Below are positions 43,720-51,153 of a stretch of DNA of 64,000 bases, piece by piece. The stretch's first letter is position 1, and every line of letters begins with the position of its first letter. A program made the translations under genes and the position numbers. Origin of the DNA: Candidatus Desulfosporosinus nitrosoreducens (GTDB lineage Bacteria; Bacillota; Desulfitobacteriia; Desulfitobacteriales; Desulfitobacteriaceae); NCBI RefSeq assembly GCF_030954495.1, contig NZ_JAVHUW010000051.1:1-64000 (forward strand). The letters are read 5' to 3'. Under the pieces are notes generated by a model. It was not told where the DNA came from. It worked only from the letters and a program-made list of their open reading frames with translations, and ran no database searches.

Positions 43720-45480
43720 TTAAAATACACCGGGCCGTTTCCAAAGGCCAAAAACTTCTTTAAAAATCTTCCATTGTTCACCAACCGTACAACCTGCCCG
43801 GGCACAATTCACCGTATATTCCATGACGTTCTTACCCTCTCTGCAGGCTATCCTTAATTCATGAAGGGCTTTTTCAACCCCGGCACTATTTCTCTTCTTT
43901 CTGTGATCCTCAAGGCGCTGTAATTGTCTGGCCTCACATTCCTCAGGATAACGAAAGGCTTCAAAATTTTCTCCTTCACCGCTTTTTTGGTAATTATGAC
44001 CGACAATTTTAATTTCACCTTTTTCAATCCGCATTTGTTCTTTATACATATAATTGTATATTTTCCGGCTGAGATAGCCGTTGGCAATAGCTTCCACATA
44101 GCCCCCCTGGTTCTCAATCTCTGTGATCTCGGCTAAGATTTTCTCTTCCATCTGATTGGTCAAAGCCTCTATGTAATAAGAACCTCCCAAAGGATCAACA
44201 ACAGCGGTAACTCCTGTTTCATGTTCAATAATTTGCTGGGTCCGTAAAGAAAGCAGGGACGCTTCCTCAGAAGGAACCGAAATTGCCTCGTCATAGGAAT
44301 CGACATGCAAAGACTGGACCCCGCCAAGAACGGCAGCCAAGGCCTCAAAAGCCGAGCGAATAGCATTGTTATAAGGTTCTTCCCTGACCAAGCTTATACC
44401 GGAAGTCTGCAGATGACACCTCATCCAGGTTGACCGGTCCTTCTTCGCCTGATACTTATACTTAAGGATTCTGTACCAAAGTCTCCTCATGGCCCGCAGT
44501 CTGGAAACCTCCTCGAAGATATCCATCCCTCCGGACCAGAAGAAGGCTAATCTCTCAGCCACCCAATCCACTTCGTAACCGCGACGAATCATTTCATCCA
44601 GGATGGCCATCCCGTGAGTTGCCGCTACAGCCATCTCTGTGACACCGGATGTCCCGAATTCCCGGAAATTATAACCATTAAGGGTAATGAAATTCCACTT
44701 CGGCACATTCCGGCGGATGAATTCAATATTGTCACACTCAATCCGGAAACAATCTTTGGGAGGAATGTATTCAGAAGAATTACGCACCAGTTCTTCAAGG
44801 GTCATATCATTTTGGGAACTGCCTTGAAGCTGCTCCCAGGGCACCCCTCTTCTTTCGGCCATGACCAGATACATGGGAAAGAGGCAGGCCGTATTGGAAG
44901 GGTAGTGCGTAACGATGGAGGAAGTTTCTTTAGCAATATCAATCCCTTCATAAAGCAATTCCCAGTCCTGAACATGGTTGACACTGACTCCGCAGGACCC
45001 CACGGACCCTTGGGCCATTGGGTCGTCACAATCATACATTTGAATCGTCGGCATATCAAAAAGGAGATTAATTCCTGTCGCTCCGTGATTCAGCAAATAC
45101 TTTATGCGCAGGTTCGTGTCCTCCGGACCGCCAAAACCGACCAATTGACGTTGGGTAAAGGTACGGCCGCGATACATATTGCTATGAATTCCCCGGGTAA
45201 AGGGAGCTTCGCCCGGATTTCCCAGTTGAGCACAGTAATCCGTATTGGCAGTATTCAAGGGGGTATAGATCAGTTCCCGGGGAATTTCAGAACCCAGAAC
45301 GGTCAGGGGAATACTTTCCCAATTAGCGAGATCCTGGGCTTTAACCTTTTCTTTTTTCCATTGCTTCAGACCATCCTGAACTTTGGCCAGATACGTCGGG
45401 TCATAGACCTGACAATTTTCAGTTTTCTTCCTAGCCTCTTCAAGTATCTCTGCCGTTGTTTTTGGCTGCTCACTTGGCAT
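43720..45480 (-). CDS. acyl-CoA mutase, large subunit (methylmalonyl-CoA mutase family)
   Basis: A 586-residue TIM-barrel subunit that, with adenosylcobalamin, rearranges the carbon skeleton of an acyl-CoA. The catalytic His lies in RCHLQTSGISL (His244 of the Propionibacterium enzyme). The position of Tyr89 (in RQYAGF) is Leu here (RQLVGF). Arg207 (in MVRN), which holds the substrate carboxylate in methylmalonyl-CoA mutase, appears kept (ELVRNS). Isobutyryl- and hydroxyisobutyryl-CoA mutases have Phe/Gln and Ile/Gln instead. A dicarboxylic acyl-CoA substrate is therefore likely, but not certainly methylmalonyl-CoA. Spacing to meaB is 6 bases. Confidence 0.88.
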   Translation of the reverse strand: MPSEQPKTTAEILEEARKKTENCQVYDPTYLAKVQDGLKQWKKEKVKAQDLANWESIPLTVLGSEIPRELIYTPLNTANTDYCAQLGNPGEAPFTRGIHSNMYRGRTFTQRQLVGFGGPEDTNLRIKYLLNHGATGINLLFDMPTIQMYDCDDPMAQGSVGSCGVSVNHVQDWELLYEGIDIAKETSSIVTHYPSNTACLFPMYLVMAERRGVPWEQLQGSSQNDMTLEELVRNSSEYIPPKDCFRIECDNIEFIRRNVPKWNFITLNGYNFREFGTSGVTEMAVAATHGMAILDEMIRRGYEVDWVAERLAFFWSGGMDIFEEVSRLRAMRRLWYRILKYKYQAKKDRSTWMRCHLQTSGISLVREEPYNNAIRSAFEALAAVLGGVQSLHVDSYDEAISVPSEEASLLSLRTQQIIEHETGVTAVVDPLGGSYYIEALTNQMEEKILAEITEIENQGGYVEAIANGYLSRKIYNYMYKEQMRIEKGEIKIVGHNYQKSGEGENFEAFRYPEECEARQLQRLEDHRKKRNSAGVEKALHELRIACREGKNVMEYTVNCARAGCTVGEQWKIFKEVFGLWKRPGVF

Positions 45481-45486
45481 AATTAT

Positions 45487-46443
45487 TCACCTTCCTCTAT
45501 GTGTCTTGCTAAAAAGCAATTGCAGTATTTCATCCGCGGCCTGATAAGGATTTAAGCCCCCCTCCTGAACTCTCATGAAAATTTTTTTAACTTCCTCAGC
45601 TTCTAAGAAGCTTTCACGCAAGTAGTTTTTCAATCTTTCTTCTATAGCACTATAGCAGGCATGTTCACGCTGCAGGCGGGTCTGTCGTTCCTTTAATCCC
45701 GATTGCCCTAAAAATGTTCTGTGTCTTTGCATGGCTGCATAGAGGTCTGAAATCCCCCGGTCATTGAGTGCTTCCGTCAAGATAATTTCCGGAGTCCAGT
45801 CACTGTCTTTCCTCAAATAGAGCATCATTTGCAGGTCATCGACCACATCCCGGGCACCCGGAAGATCCGCTTTATTGACGACTAACACATCGGCAATTTC
45901 TAAAATCCCCGCTTTTAAGGCCTGCATCTGATCGCCCAGTCCCGGAACAGAAACAACAACCTTGGTGTCGGCATAACGCATAATATCAGCTTCCATTTGA
46001 CCCACTCCTACGGTTTCAACGATGATAACCTCTTTCCCAAAAGCATCCATCAGTTTAATAATTTCACTTACCCGGGGAGCCAAGCCGCCCAGCGCACCAC
46101 GGGTGGCCAGACTCCGCAAGTAGACACCGTCATCTCGGTAAGCCCACTCCATCCGCACCCGGTCACCAAGAAAAGCTCCCCCGCTGAAAATACTGCTGGG
46201 GTCTACACAGAGCACACCGACACGATAAGCTTTATTTCTAAAATTACGGATCAACTTATCGACTAAGGTACTTTTTCCAGCGCCGGGAGGACCGGTAACC
46301 CCGAGAACATACGCTTTACCTGTCAGGGGATAGATTGCCTTCATAATATCCAGGGATTTAGGGCTATCGTTCTCAACCAGCGTGATTAGTTTACTAAGAG
46401 CCATTCGATCTTTTTGAATGAAGCGTTCAATAAGTTTTTCCAT
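45487..46443 (-). CDS. meaB: MeaB-type GTPase, chaperone of the acyl-CoA mutase
   Basis: A 318-residue G3E GTPase that loads and protects adenosylcobalamin in the mutase. It has Walker A GVTGPPGAGKSTL, VETVGVGQMEADIM (the switch region including the Q-E pair), and NKADLPGA as base-recognition motif. ATG 46443 (MEKLIERF) is preferred, preceded by GGAGATGCAGAG; the longer frame would overlap the preceding gene. It lies between the dehydrogenase and the mutase large subunit in one operon. Confidence 0.9.
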   Translation of the reverse strand: MEKLIERFIQKDRMALSKLITLVENDSPKSLDIMKAIYPLTGKAYVLGVTGPPGAGKSTLVDKLIRNFRNKAYRVGVLCVDPSSIFSGGAFLGDRVRMEWAYRDDGVYLRSLATRGALGGLAPRVSEIIKLMDAFGKEVIIVETVGVGQMEADIMRYADTKVVVSVPGLGDQMQALKAGILEIADVLVVNKADLPGARDVVDDLQMMLYLRKDSDWTPEIILTEALNDRGISDLYAAMQRHRTFLGQSGLKERQTRLQREHACYSAIEERLKNYLRESFLEAEEVKKIFMRVQEGGLNPYQAADEILQLLFSKTHRGR

Positions 46444-46492
46444 CTCTGCATCTCCAATAGTAAACTTTGTAAATAAGCGTTTTGACTGATCT

Positions 46493-47239
46493 CTAAATAA
46501 AATACCCTCCATTGATATCGATCACCGCACCTGTCATATAAGCTGCCGAATCAGCCGCGACAAACACAACCACATCGGCGATTTCAGCCGGTTCTGCCAA
46601 ACGTCCGGCTGGAATCCTGGCAATGAGCGCCTGAAGTTGTTCTTCAGGATATTTCAGCATCATATCCGTTTTAATATAACCGGGGGCCAGAGCATTACAG
46701 GTGATTCCTTTGGACATATTCTCAACAGCCGTAACTTTTGTTAAGGCGATTAACCCCGATTTTGTTGACGCATAATACCCCGTCCCCGGGATACCTAGTC
46801 TGGCCGTAAGGGATGAGATATTGACAATTCGGCCATAATTATTTTGTCTCATACCAGGCAAGACGGCTTTTGTACAGATAAAAGGCCCGGTAAGATTGAC
46901 ATTCATTACAGCCTGCCAATTCTGTAAGTTGCCTTTATGGATCAAACCGTCACGATTAATACCGGCATTGTTAACCAGGATATCGATGCGTCCGAAACGG
47001 GCTATGATTTCCTCAACCATCTGATTGACTTCACTTTCCTGAGTCACGTCGGCGAAAAAAACCTCAGCGTCTGTTCCTATTTTACGAAGTTCCGAGACGG
47101 TCTCCCGGGCTTTTACTTCATTCAGTGAGATATCGTTAATTGCCAGGTCAGCCCCCTCATTGGCTAAGGCGAAAGCAATTGCTTTTCCTAATCCCTGACC
47201 ACTGCCTGTTACCAGGGCAACTCTCTCTTTAATTTTCAT
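46493..47239 (-). CDS. short-chain dehydrogenase/reductase (FabG-like)
   Basis: A 248-residue SDR with coenzyme motif TGSGQGLGKA, structural NNAG and the catalytic Ser-Tyr-Lys (VNISSLTAR and YYASTKSG). The tail INGGYFI follows FabG/PhaB-like enzymes. It interconverts a 3-hydroxyacyl and a 3-oxoacyl thioester or similar alcohol/ketone pair. It is first in the mutase operon, about 110 bases after a sigma-54 promoter, which suggests that it prepares or processes the mutase substrate. Confidence 0.85.
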   Translation of the reverse strand: MKIKERVALVTGSGQGLGKAIAFALANEGADLAINDISLNEVKARETVSELRKIGTDAEVFFADVTQESEVNQMVEEIIARFGRIDILVNNAGINRDGLIHKGNLQNWQAVMNVNLTGPFICTKAVLPGMRQNNYGRIVNISSLTARLGIPGTGYYASTKSGLIALTKVTAVENMSKGITCNALAPGYIKTDMMLKYPEEQLQALIARIPAGRLAEPAEIADVVVFVAADSAAYMTGAVIDINGGYFI

Positions 47240-47359
47240 GGCTTACCTTCCTTCCGTCCTGATCTTTAAATCCCCTCTGCCCGCTCATTTTCAACTACAA
47301 CTTGCTGATACGAGTCTGCCTGTTCCTTTAGACCTTTAGAGCGCGCTCATCTAGATTTA

Positions 47360-47376
47360 ATGCAAAAAATATGCCA
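47360..47376 (-). promoter_or_regulatory. sigma-54 (-24/-12) promoter of the mutase operon
   Basis: On the minus strand TGGCAT, five bases, TTGCAT. The GG and GC dinucleotides are exactly 12 bases apart, as the consensus requires. The start would be near 47350, about 110 bases before the dehydrogenase gene. A sigma-54 activator gene is the next gene upstream. Confidence 0.8.
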
Positions 47377-47414
47377 ATATATTTTTAATATTCAGATAAC
47401 ATGTTGCGAGCCTT

Positions 47415-47449
47415 TTTGTTTAAATTCTCAGATATTAAAATTAAACAAA
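47415..47449. promoter_or_regulatory. putative upstream activator site
   Basis: TTTGTTTAA (47415-47423) and TTAAACAAA (47441-47449) are perfect inverted arms. The centre is about 80 bases upstream of the predicted sigma-54 start, a typical place for an enhancer site. Confidence 0.5.
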
Positions 47450-47476
47450 AAAATACGCGATGCTCTATTGCATCGC
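47450..47476 (-). terminator. terminator of the sigma-54 activator gene
   Basis: On the minus strand GCGATGC, six-base loop, GCATCGC, then GTATTTTTTT. It follows the activator stop by about 40 bases. Confidence 0.8.
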
Positions 47477-47512
47477 TTAAGGTCATTTTACAGGCAATCC
47501 CTGATGCGCCAG

Positions 47513-49276
47513 CTAATCAGTGATGTTTCTCGGCATCACCAAACTTTCTTTTCCATAAAGTTTCAGCTTGCGTACTACAGTAGATTGATTAATGCCTAAC
47601 ATTGAAGCAGCTTTCCTGGTACTTTTGGTCAAATGATAGGCTTGTAAGATCATTTTTTTCTCAGTTTCGGCTAGGGCATCTTTTAAAAGACCAAGGGGAG
47701 GCGGATCTGCAGCAGTTATTTCTTTAGGGCCATTAAACAAAGAAGGATCGATCCCTTCATCAGGGCTTAAAATTACCATTCGTTCAATGGTATTTTCAAG
47801 TTCACGAATGTTTCCCGGCCAATCGTGTTCCGTAAAAGCTTGCATGAGTTCCGGAGAAATCTTGCGGTTAAGATTATATTTCTTCGAGAATTTGCGCATG
47901 AAGTACTCCACCAACATAGGAATATCGGTTACACGTTCGCGAAGAGGCGGGATATAAATATTGACAACATTTAAGCGATAATAAAGATCCTGGCGAAACG
48001 TCCCCTCTTTAACCATTTGCTCTAAGTTGCGGTTTGTCGCTGCAATCAAGCGCACATCAACAGAAATACTCTGCGTACCGCCCAGGCGGGTAATCTCCTT
48101 TTCCTGGATCACTCTCAGTAACTTGACTTGAAGGTCAAGCGGAAGTTCACCCACTTCATCGAGGAATAAGGTTCCATTGAAAGCAAGTTCAAAGATTCCA
48201 GGTTTTCCCTTCTTAGAGGCCCCTGTAAAGGCTCCTTCCTCATAACCAAATAGTTCCGACTCGATCAAACTTGGGGAGAGAGCTCCGCAATTAATTTTAA
48301 TAAAAGGTCCAGTCGATCGTTTGCTTGCTTCGTGAATCATCCGGGTTATAATTTCCTTGCCTACGCCGGATTCCCCGGTGATTAGTACATTGGTATCCAC
48401 TGGCGCTACACGAATGGATAATTCCACAACTTTTCGGATTTCAGGGCTATTAAAGATAAAGCCGTCCTCAAGGGCTTTTATCTTTAAGCGGGATAGTTCA
48501 GAGCGATAGCTGTCCATCTCTTGAGAAAATTTATGAAGATTTCGTCGCAGGGAATTTAGTTCCGTGAGGTCTCGTATATTGGCAATAACACGTACTACCT
48601 TGCCCTTCGCATTGAAAACGGGGGTTCCTGTAAAGAGAATTTCCCTGCCCTTAATTTCTTGAATCATAGTAGCGGAATTAAGGGTTTGGAGTACTTTGGC
48701 TGTGACAAGTTCTGATAAGTAACCTCTTGTGACAAGTTCTGTGACAGGTTGTCCGGTAAAATTCTCTTCAAGGGGAATGCCAAGCATTAAGCGGTAGGCC
48801 TTGTTCATGCGGATTATGCAGCCTTTATCATCTGAAATGACTAAGCCATCAGCCGAAGAATCGATCAAGGCGCTGAGTTCGCTATTCAGTTCTTGAACAG
48901 AATGGATTTGGTGAGAGACCAATTCCAGGTCAGTAATATCTATAAAAGAACTTACCGCTCCGGTTATTTGCCCATTAATTATAATGGGCGTGCGATTGGT
49001 TAATACTGTTCTATCCCCAATCTGCAGTTTAACTCCATATTGGGGCTCAGCACTATGTAAAACATCTTTGATCTCAGACAAAGGAATAAGTTCATTGACA
49101 TCACGCCCAATAATTTCTTCACCGCCTACCATAAACTTCCTGGCAGTTTCGTTGATATAGGTTATTTTTCCATTGATATCAACTGCGATAATTCCATTGT
49201 AGACTGAATCAAGCACAGCTCGAAGTTCATTCACAAGCATTCTTGACTTCTCGCTCTCTGTACTTTCATAGCCCAT
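47513..49276 (-). CDS. sigma-54-dependent transcriptional activator with PAS domains
   Basis: A 587-residue protein. Two PAS domains (residues about 12-120 and 140-240; YNGIIAVDINGKITYINE and ADGLVISDDKGCIIRMNK) are followed by an AAA+ domain and a Fis-type helix-turn-helix. The AAA+ domain has Walker A GESGVGKE, GAFTGA loop, Walker B TLFLDEVGE and arginine-finger region. The helix-turn-helix ends in STRKAASMLGINQSTVVRKL. ATG 49276 follows a G-rich Shine-Dalgarno; a 40-codon upstream extension is unsupported. It probably senses a small ligand by PAS and drives the mutase operon from its sigma-54 promoter. Confidence 0.9.
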   Translation of the reverse strand: MGYESTESEKSRMLVNELRAVLDSVYNGIIAVDINGKITYINETARKFMVGGEEIIGRDVNELIPLSEIKDVLHSAEPQYGVKLQIGDRTVLTNRTPIIINGQITGAVSSFIDITDLELVSHQIHSVQELNSELSALIDSSADGLVISDDKGCIIRMNKAYRLMLGIPLEENFTGQPVTELVTRGYLSELVTAKVLQTLNSATMIQEIKGREILFTGTPVFNAKGKVVRVIANIRDLTELNSLRRNLHKFSQEMDSYRSELSRLKIKALEDGFIFNSPEIRKVVELSIRVAPVDTNVLITGESGVGKEIITRMIHEASKRSTGPFIKINCGALSPSLIESELFGYEEGAFTGASKKGKPGIFELAFNGTLFLDEVGELPLDLQVKLLRVIQEKEITRLGGTQSISVDVRLIAATNRNLEQMVKEGTFRQDLYYRLNVVNIYIPPLRERVTDIPMLVEYFMRKFSKKYNLNRKISPELMQAFTEHDWPGNIRELENTIERMVILSPDEGIDPSLFNGPKEITAADPPPLGLLKDALAETEKKMILQAYHLTKSTRKAASMLGINQSTVVRKLKLYGKESLVMPRNITD

Positions 49277-49498
49277 TAAAGGTCCCCCCAACCGTAAAGT
49301 CTGGAATCCCTGTTCAATTCTAAAACAGCTCAATTTTAAACTGACGTTTAAACACTCACAATATTCCTTCTGCAAAGAAGTTCTTAAACCCTGCAATTTA
49401 TCGGATATTGATTGTGCAATCCGGTTTCTAAAATCCTCTTCAACTTATTATTCTATAAATACAAAGGCTATTCTTTAGTAGATATTTGCCTCCGCTTT

Positions 49499-49957
49499 CT
49501 ATTTTAAAGATATATACATATGTATTTCAGAATTCTCCATGTCGCCTCCACCTTGATACTCTTCAAAATCACAGCCGTATTTTCTATCTAAGTCCATAGA
49601 CCAAAGCTTCACCCAAAATTCACCTACTGCTTTTTGTACGTGGCCATGAATAATAAATTTTGCGTATTTTCCAGAGGAAATAATTTCTGACTGTACATTC
49701 TCAGGCAGGCTTGCCGTAGTTTCAACTTCACAACAAACCATTACATCATATGCTCCGCTTACACCATTTTCATAATTCGTATAAAGACCTATGCTCTTAT
49801 CATTTTTCTTATCCGGTATGGAATGATATATACCCTCTGCAAAAAAGCTCTGCCAAGCCATGCCGATACTCTTGCTCATGCCTGGGTCACTGTTGCTGGT
49901 TCTGATTCTAAGTCCTGCTACCCTTTTTTCTTCCAATTGCACTAATTCATAATTCAT
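49499..49957 (-). CDS. GyrI-like / AraC effector-binding domain protein
   Basis: A 152-residue protein of the SHS2/GyrI-like small-molecule-binding fold. It opens NYELVQLEEKRVAGLRIRTSN, as these proteins do. The core has GLYTNYENGVSGAYDVMVCCEV and the end GCDFEEYQ. Such proteins bind drugs or hydrophobic ligands. ATG 49957 or 49963 are both possible behind AGAGG. It is directly downstream of the WYL regulator gene (1 base after its stop lies its upstream sequence), and the two likely form an operon. Confidence 0.78.
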   Translation of the reverse strand: MNYELVQLEEKRVAGLRIRTSNSDPGMSKSIGMAWQSFFAEGIYHSIPDKKNDKSIGLYTNYENGVSGAYDVMVCCEVETTASLPENVQSEIISSGKYAKFIIHGHVQKAVGEFWVKLWSMDLDRKYGCDFEEYQGGGDMENSEIHMYISLK

Positions 49958-50027
49958 TTTCATATACCTCTTTTCATATTGTAATGAAATCAGTATATTA
50001 CTCTTAATAAGACACCAGTATGTCATA

Positions 50028-50930
50028 TTATAAATAGTTCTTTAAGTTCCTTTCGAGTTTTCCTTTTATGATTTTCCTGATATACTCCGGTTCTAAAACC
50101 TCTCCATAATCACCAAATGAGAGAACATATCCATATACCCACTCGTCTTCCAGCAAATTTGCTGTCACTGTAAAGCTTCCGTCTGCATTTTTCGTTATAG
50201 CCTCCTGCCCAAATTCATCATATACCCTATAAGCCATACTCGCTTCAATTTTCATTACAAGCTTGATCATTTTATTAGTTGCTTCATGCGATATTTCCCA
50301 GATATCTTGGGGAATATCTCTTGCAAACTTTTCCTTTAATAGGGCAAGATTTTTTATCCGGGTTACTCTGAACATTCTGTAGTCATTCTTAACAGTACAA
50401 AAACCATAAACATACCAGGCCCGTCCTTTAAACATCAGCTGCAGCGGTTCTATTATTCTTTTTGTCTTTTCCCCATAAGAACTATAATAGTCAAATTCTA
50501 CAGGGTTTTTGTTGATTATAGCTGTTTTAAGCAGATTAAATTTTTCTTTTTCATCTGAATTACTGCCCCAAGGCGAAAAGTCAACATCTATCCATTCGGT
50601 ATAATTCTTATCAAACATTGCTGCTAATTTTTTGAGAACCAGCTCTGCATCAGGGACATTTAAGGCCTTCATCCCCTGCAAAGATGATAGAATATCAATT
50701 TGTTCCTTTTCAGAAAGGATTGATTTCTTAATCACAAAGTTTTCGAGAAGACTGATTCCCCCACCTTTTCCCTTGTTTGCATATATGGGTATGCCTGCTG
50801 CACTTAACACATCTACATCCCGATATATTGTCCTTTGCGATACTTCAAAATGCTCTGATAACTTCTTTGCTGTGACGATCTTTTTCTCAAACAGAATATA
50901 GACAATTTCAAGCAGCCTATTAATCTGCAT
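50028..50930 (-). CDS. YafY-type regulator (HTH_11 plus WYL domain)
   Basis: A 300-residue protein. The N-terminal DeoR-like helix-turn-helix has KKLSEHFEVSQRTIYRDVDVLS. The WYL domain spans residues about 140-210, where WYVYGFCTVKNDYRMFRVTRI gives the WYxxGFxxxxxxxRxFR signature. The C-terminal WCX region follows. WYL domains bind nucleic acid or nucleotide-like ligands. It probably controls itself and the GyrI-like gene downstream. Confidence 0.85.
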   Translation of the reverse strand: MQINRLLEIVYILFEKKIVTAKKLSEHFEVSQRTIYRDVDVLSAAGIPIYANKGKGGGISLLENFVIKKSILSEKEQIDILSSLQGMKALNVPDAELVLKKLAAMFDKNYTEWIDVDFSPWGSNSDEKEKFNLLKTAIINKNPVEFDYYSSYGEKTKRIIEPLQLMFKGRAWYVYGFCTVKNDYRMFRVTRIKNLALLKEKFARDIPQDIWEISHEATNKMIKLVMKIEASMAYRVYDEFGQEAITKNADGSFTVTANLLEDEWVYGYVLSFGDYGEVLEPEYIRKIIKGKLERNLKNYL

Positions 50931-51087
50931 ACTTTATCACCCATAATTATATTAACACAAATATATGACAACCTTCTGTCATATTAATATTAAACTTCTT
51001 TAATCAAAAAATTATCAGATAGAATATCAATTAATTACCTTTAAAAGTAAAAAGAGAGGCCTGACAAATTGGAAGTTGTAGCTTATA

Positions 51088-51131
51088 CCTTGAGGAGACA
51101 AAAGAGATGCCATCGCCGGCATCTCTTTTGT
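51088..51131 (-). terminator. terminator after the PEP-synthase-like gene (repeat family R4)
   Basis: ACAAAAGAGATGCC (51098-51111) and GGCATCTCTTTTGT (51118-51131) form a perfect 14-bp stem. The preceding CCTTGAGGAGACAAAA closely matches R2 at 41716-41730, so it belongs to the same dispersed element family. Confidence 0.8.
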
Positions 51132-51153
51132 GCGCTAAACTATAAAATAAAAT

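Noticed and set aside
44614..45555. 313-codon open frame on the plus strand
   Set aside because: It is the antisense of the acyl-CoA mutase large subunit gene, has no ribosome binding site and shows no protein family features.
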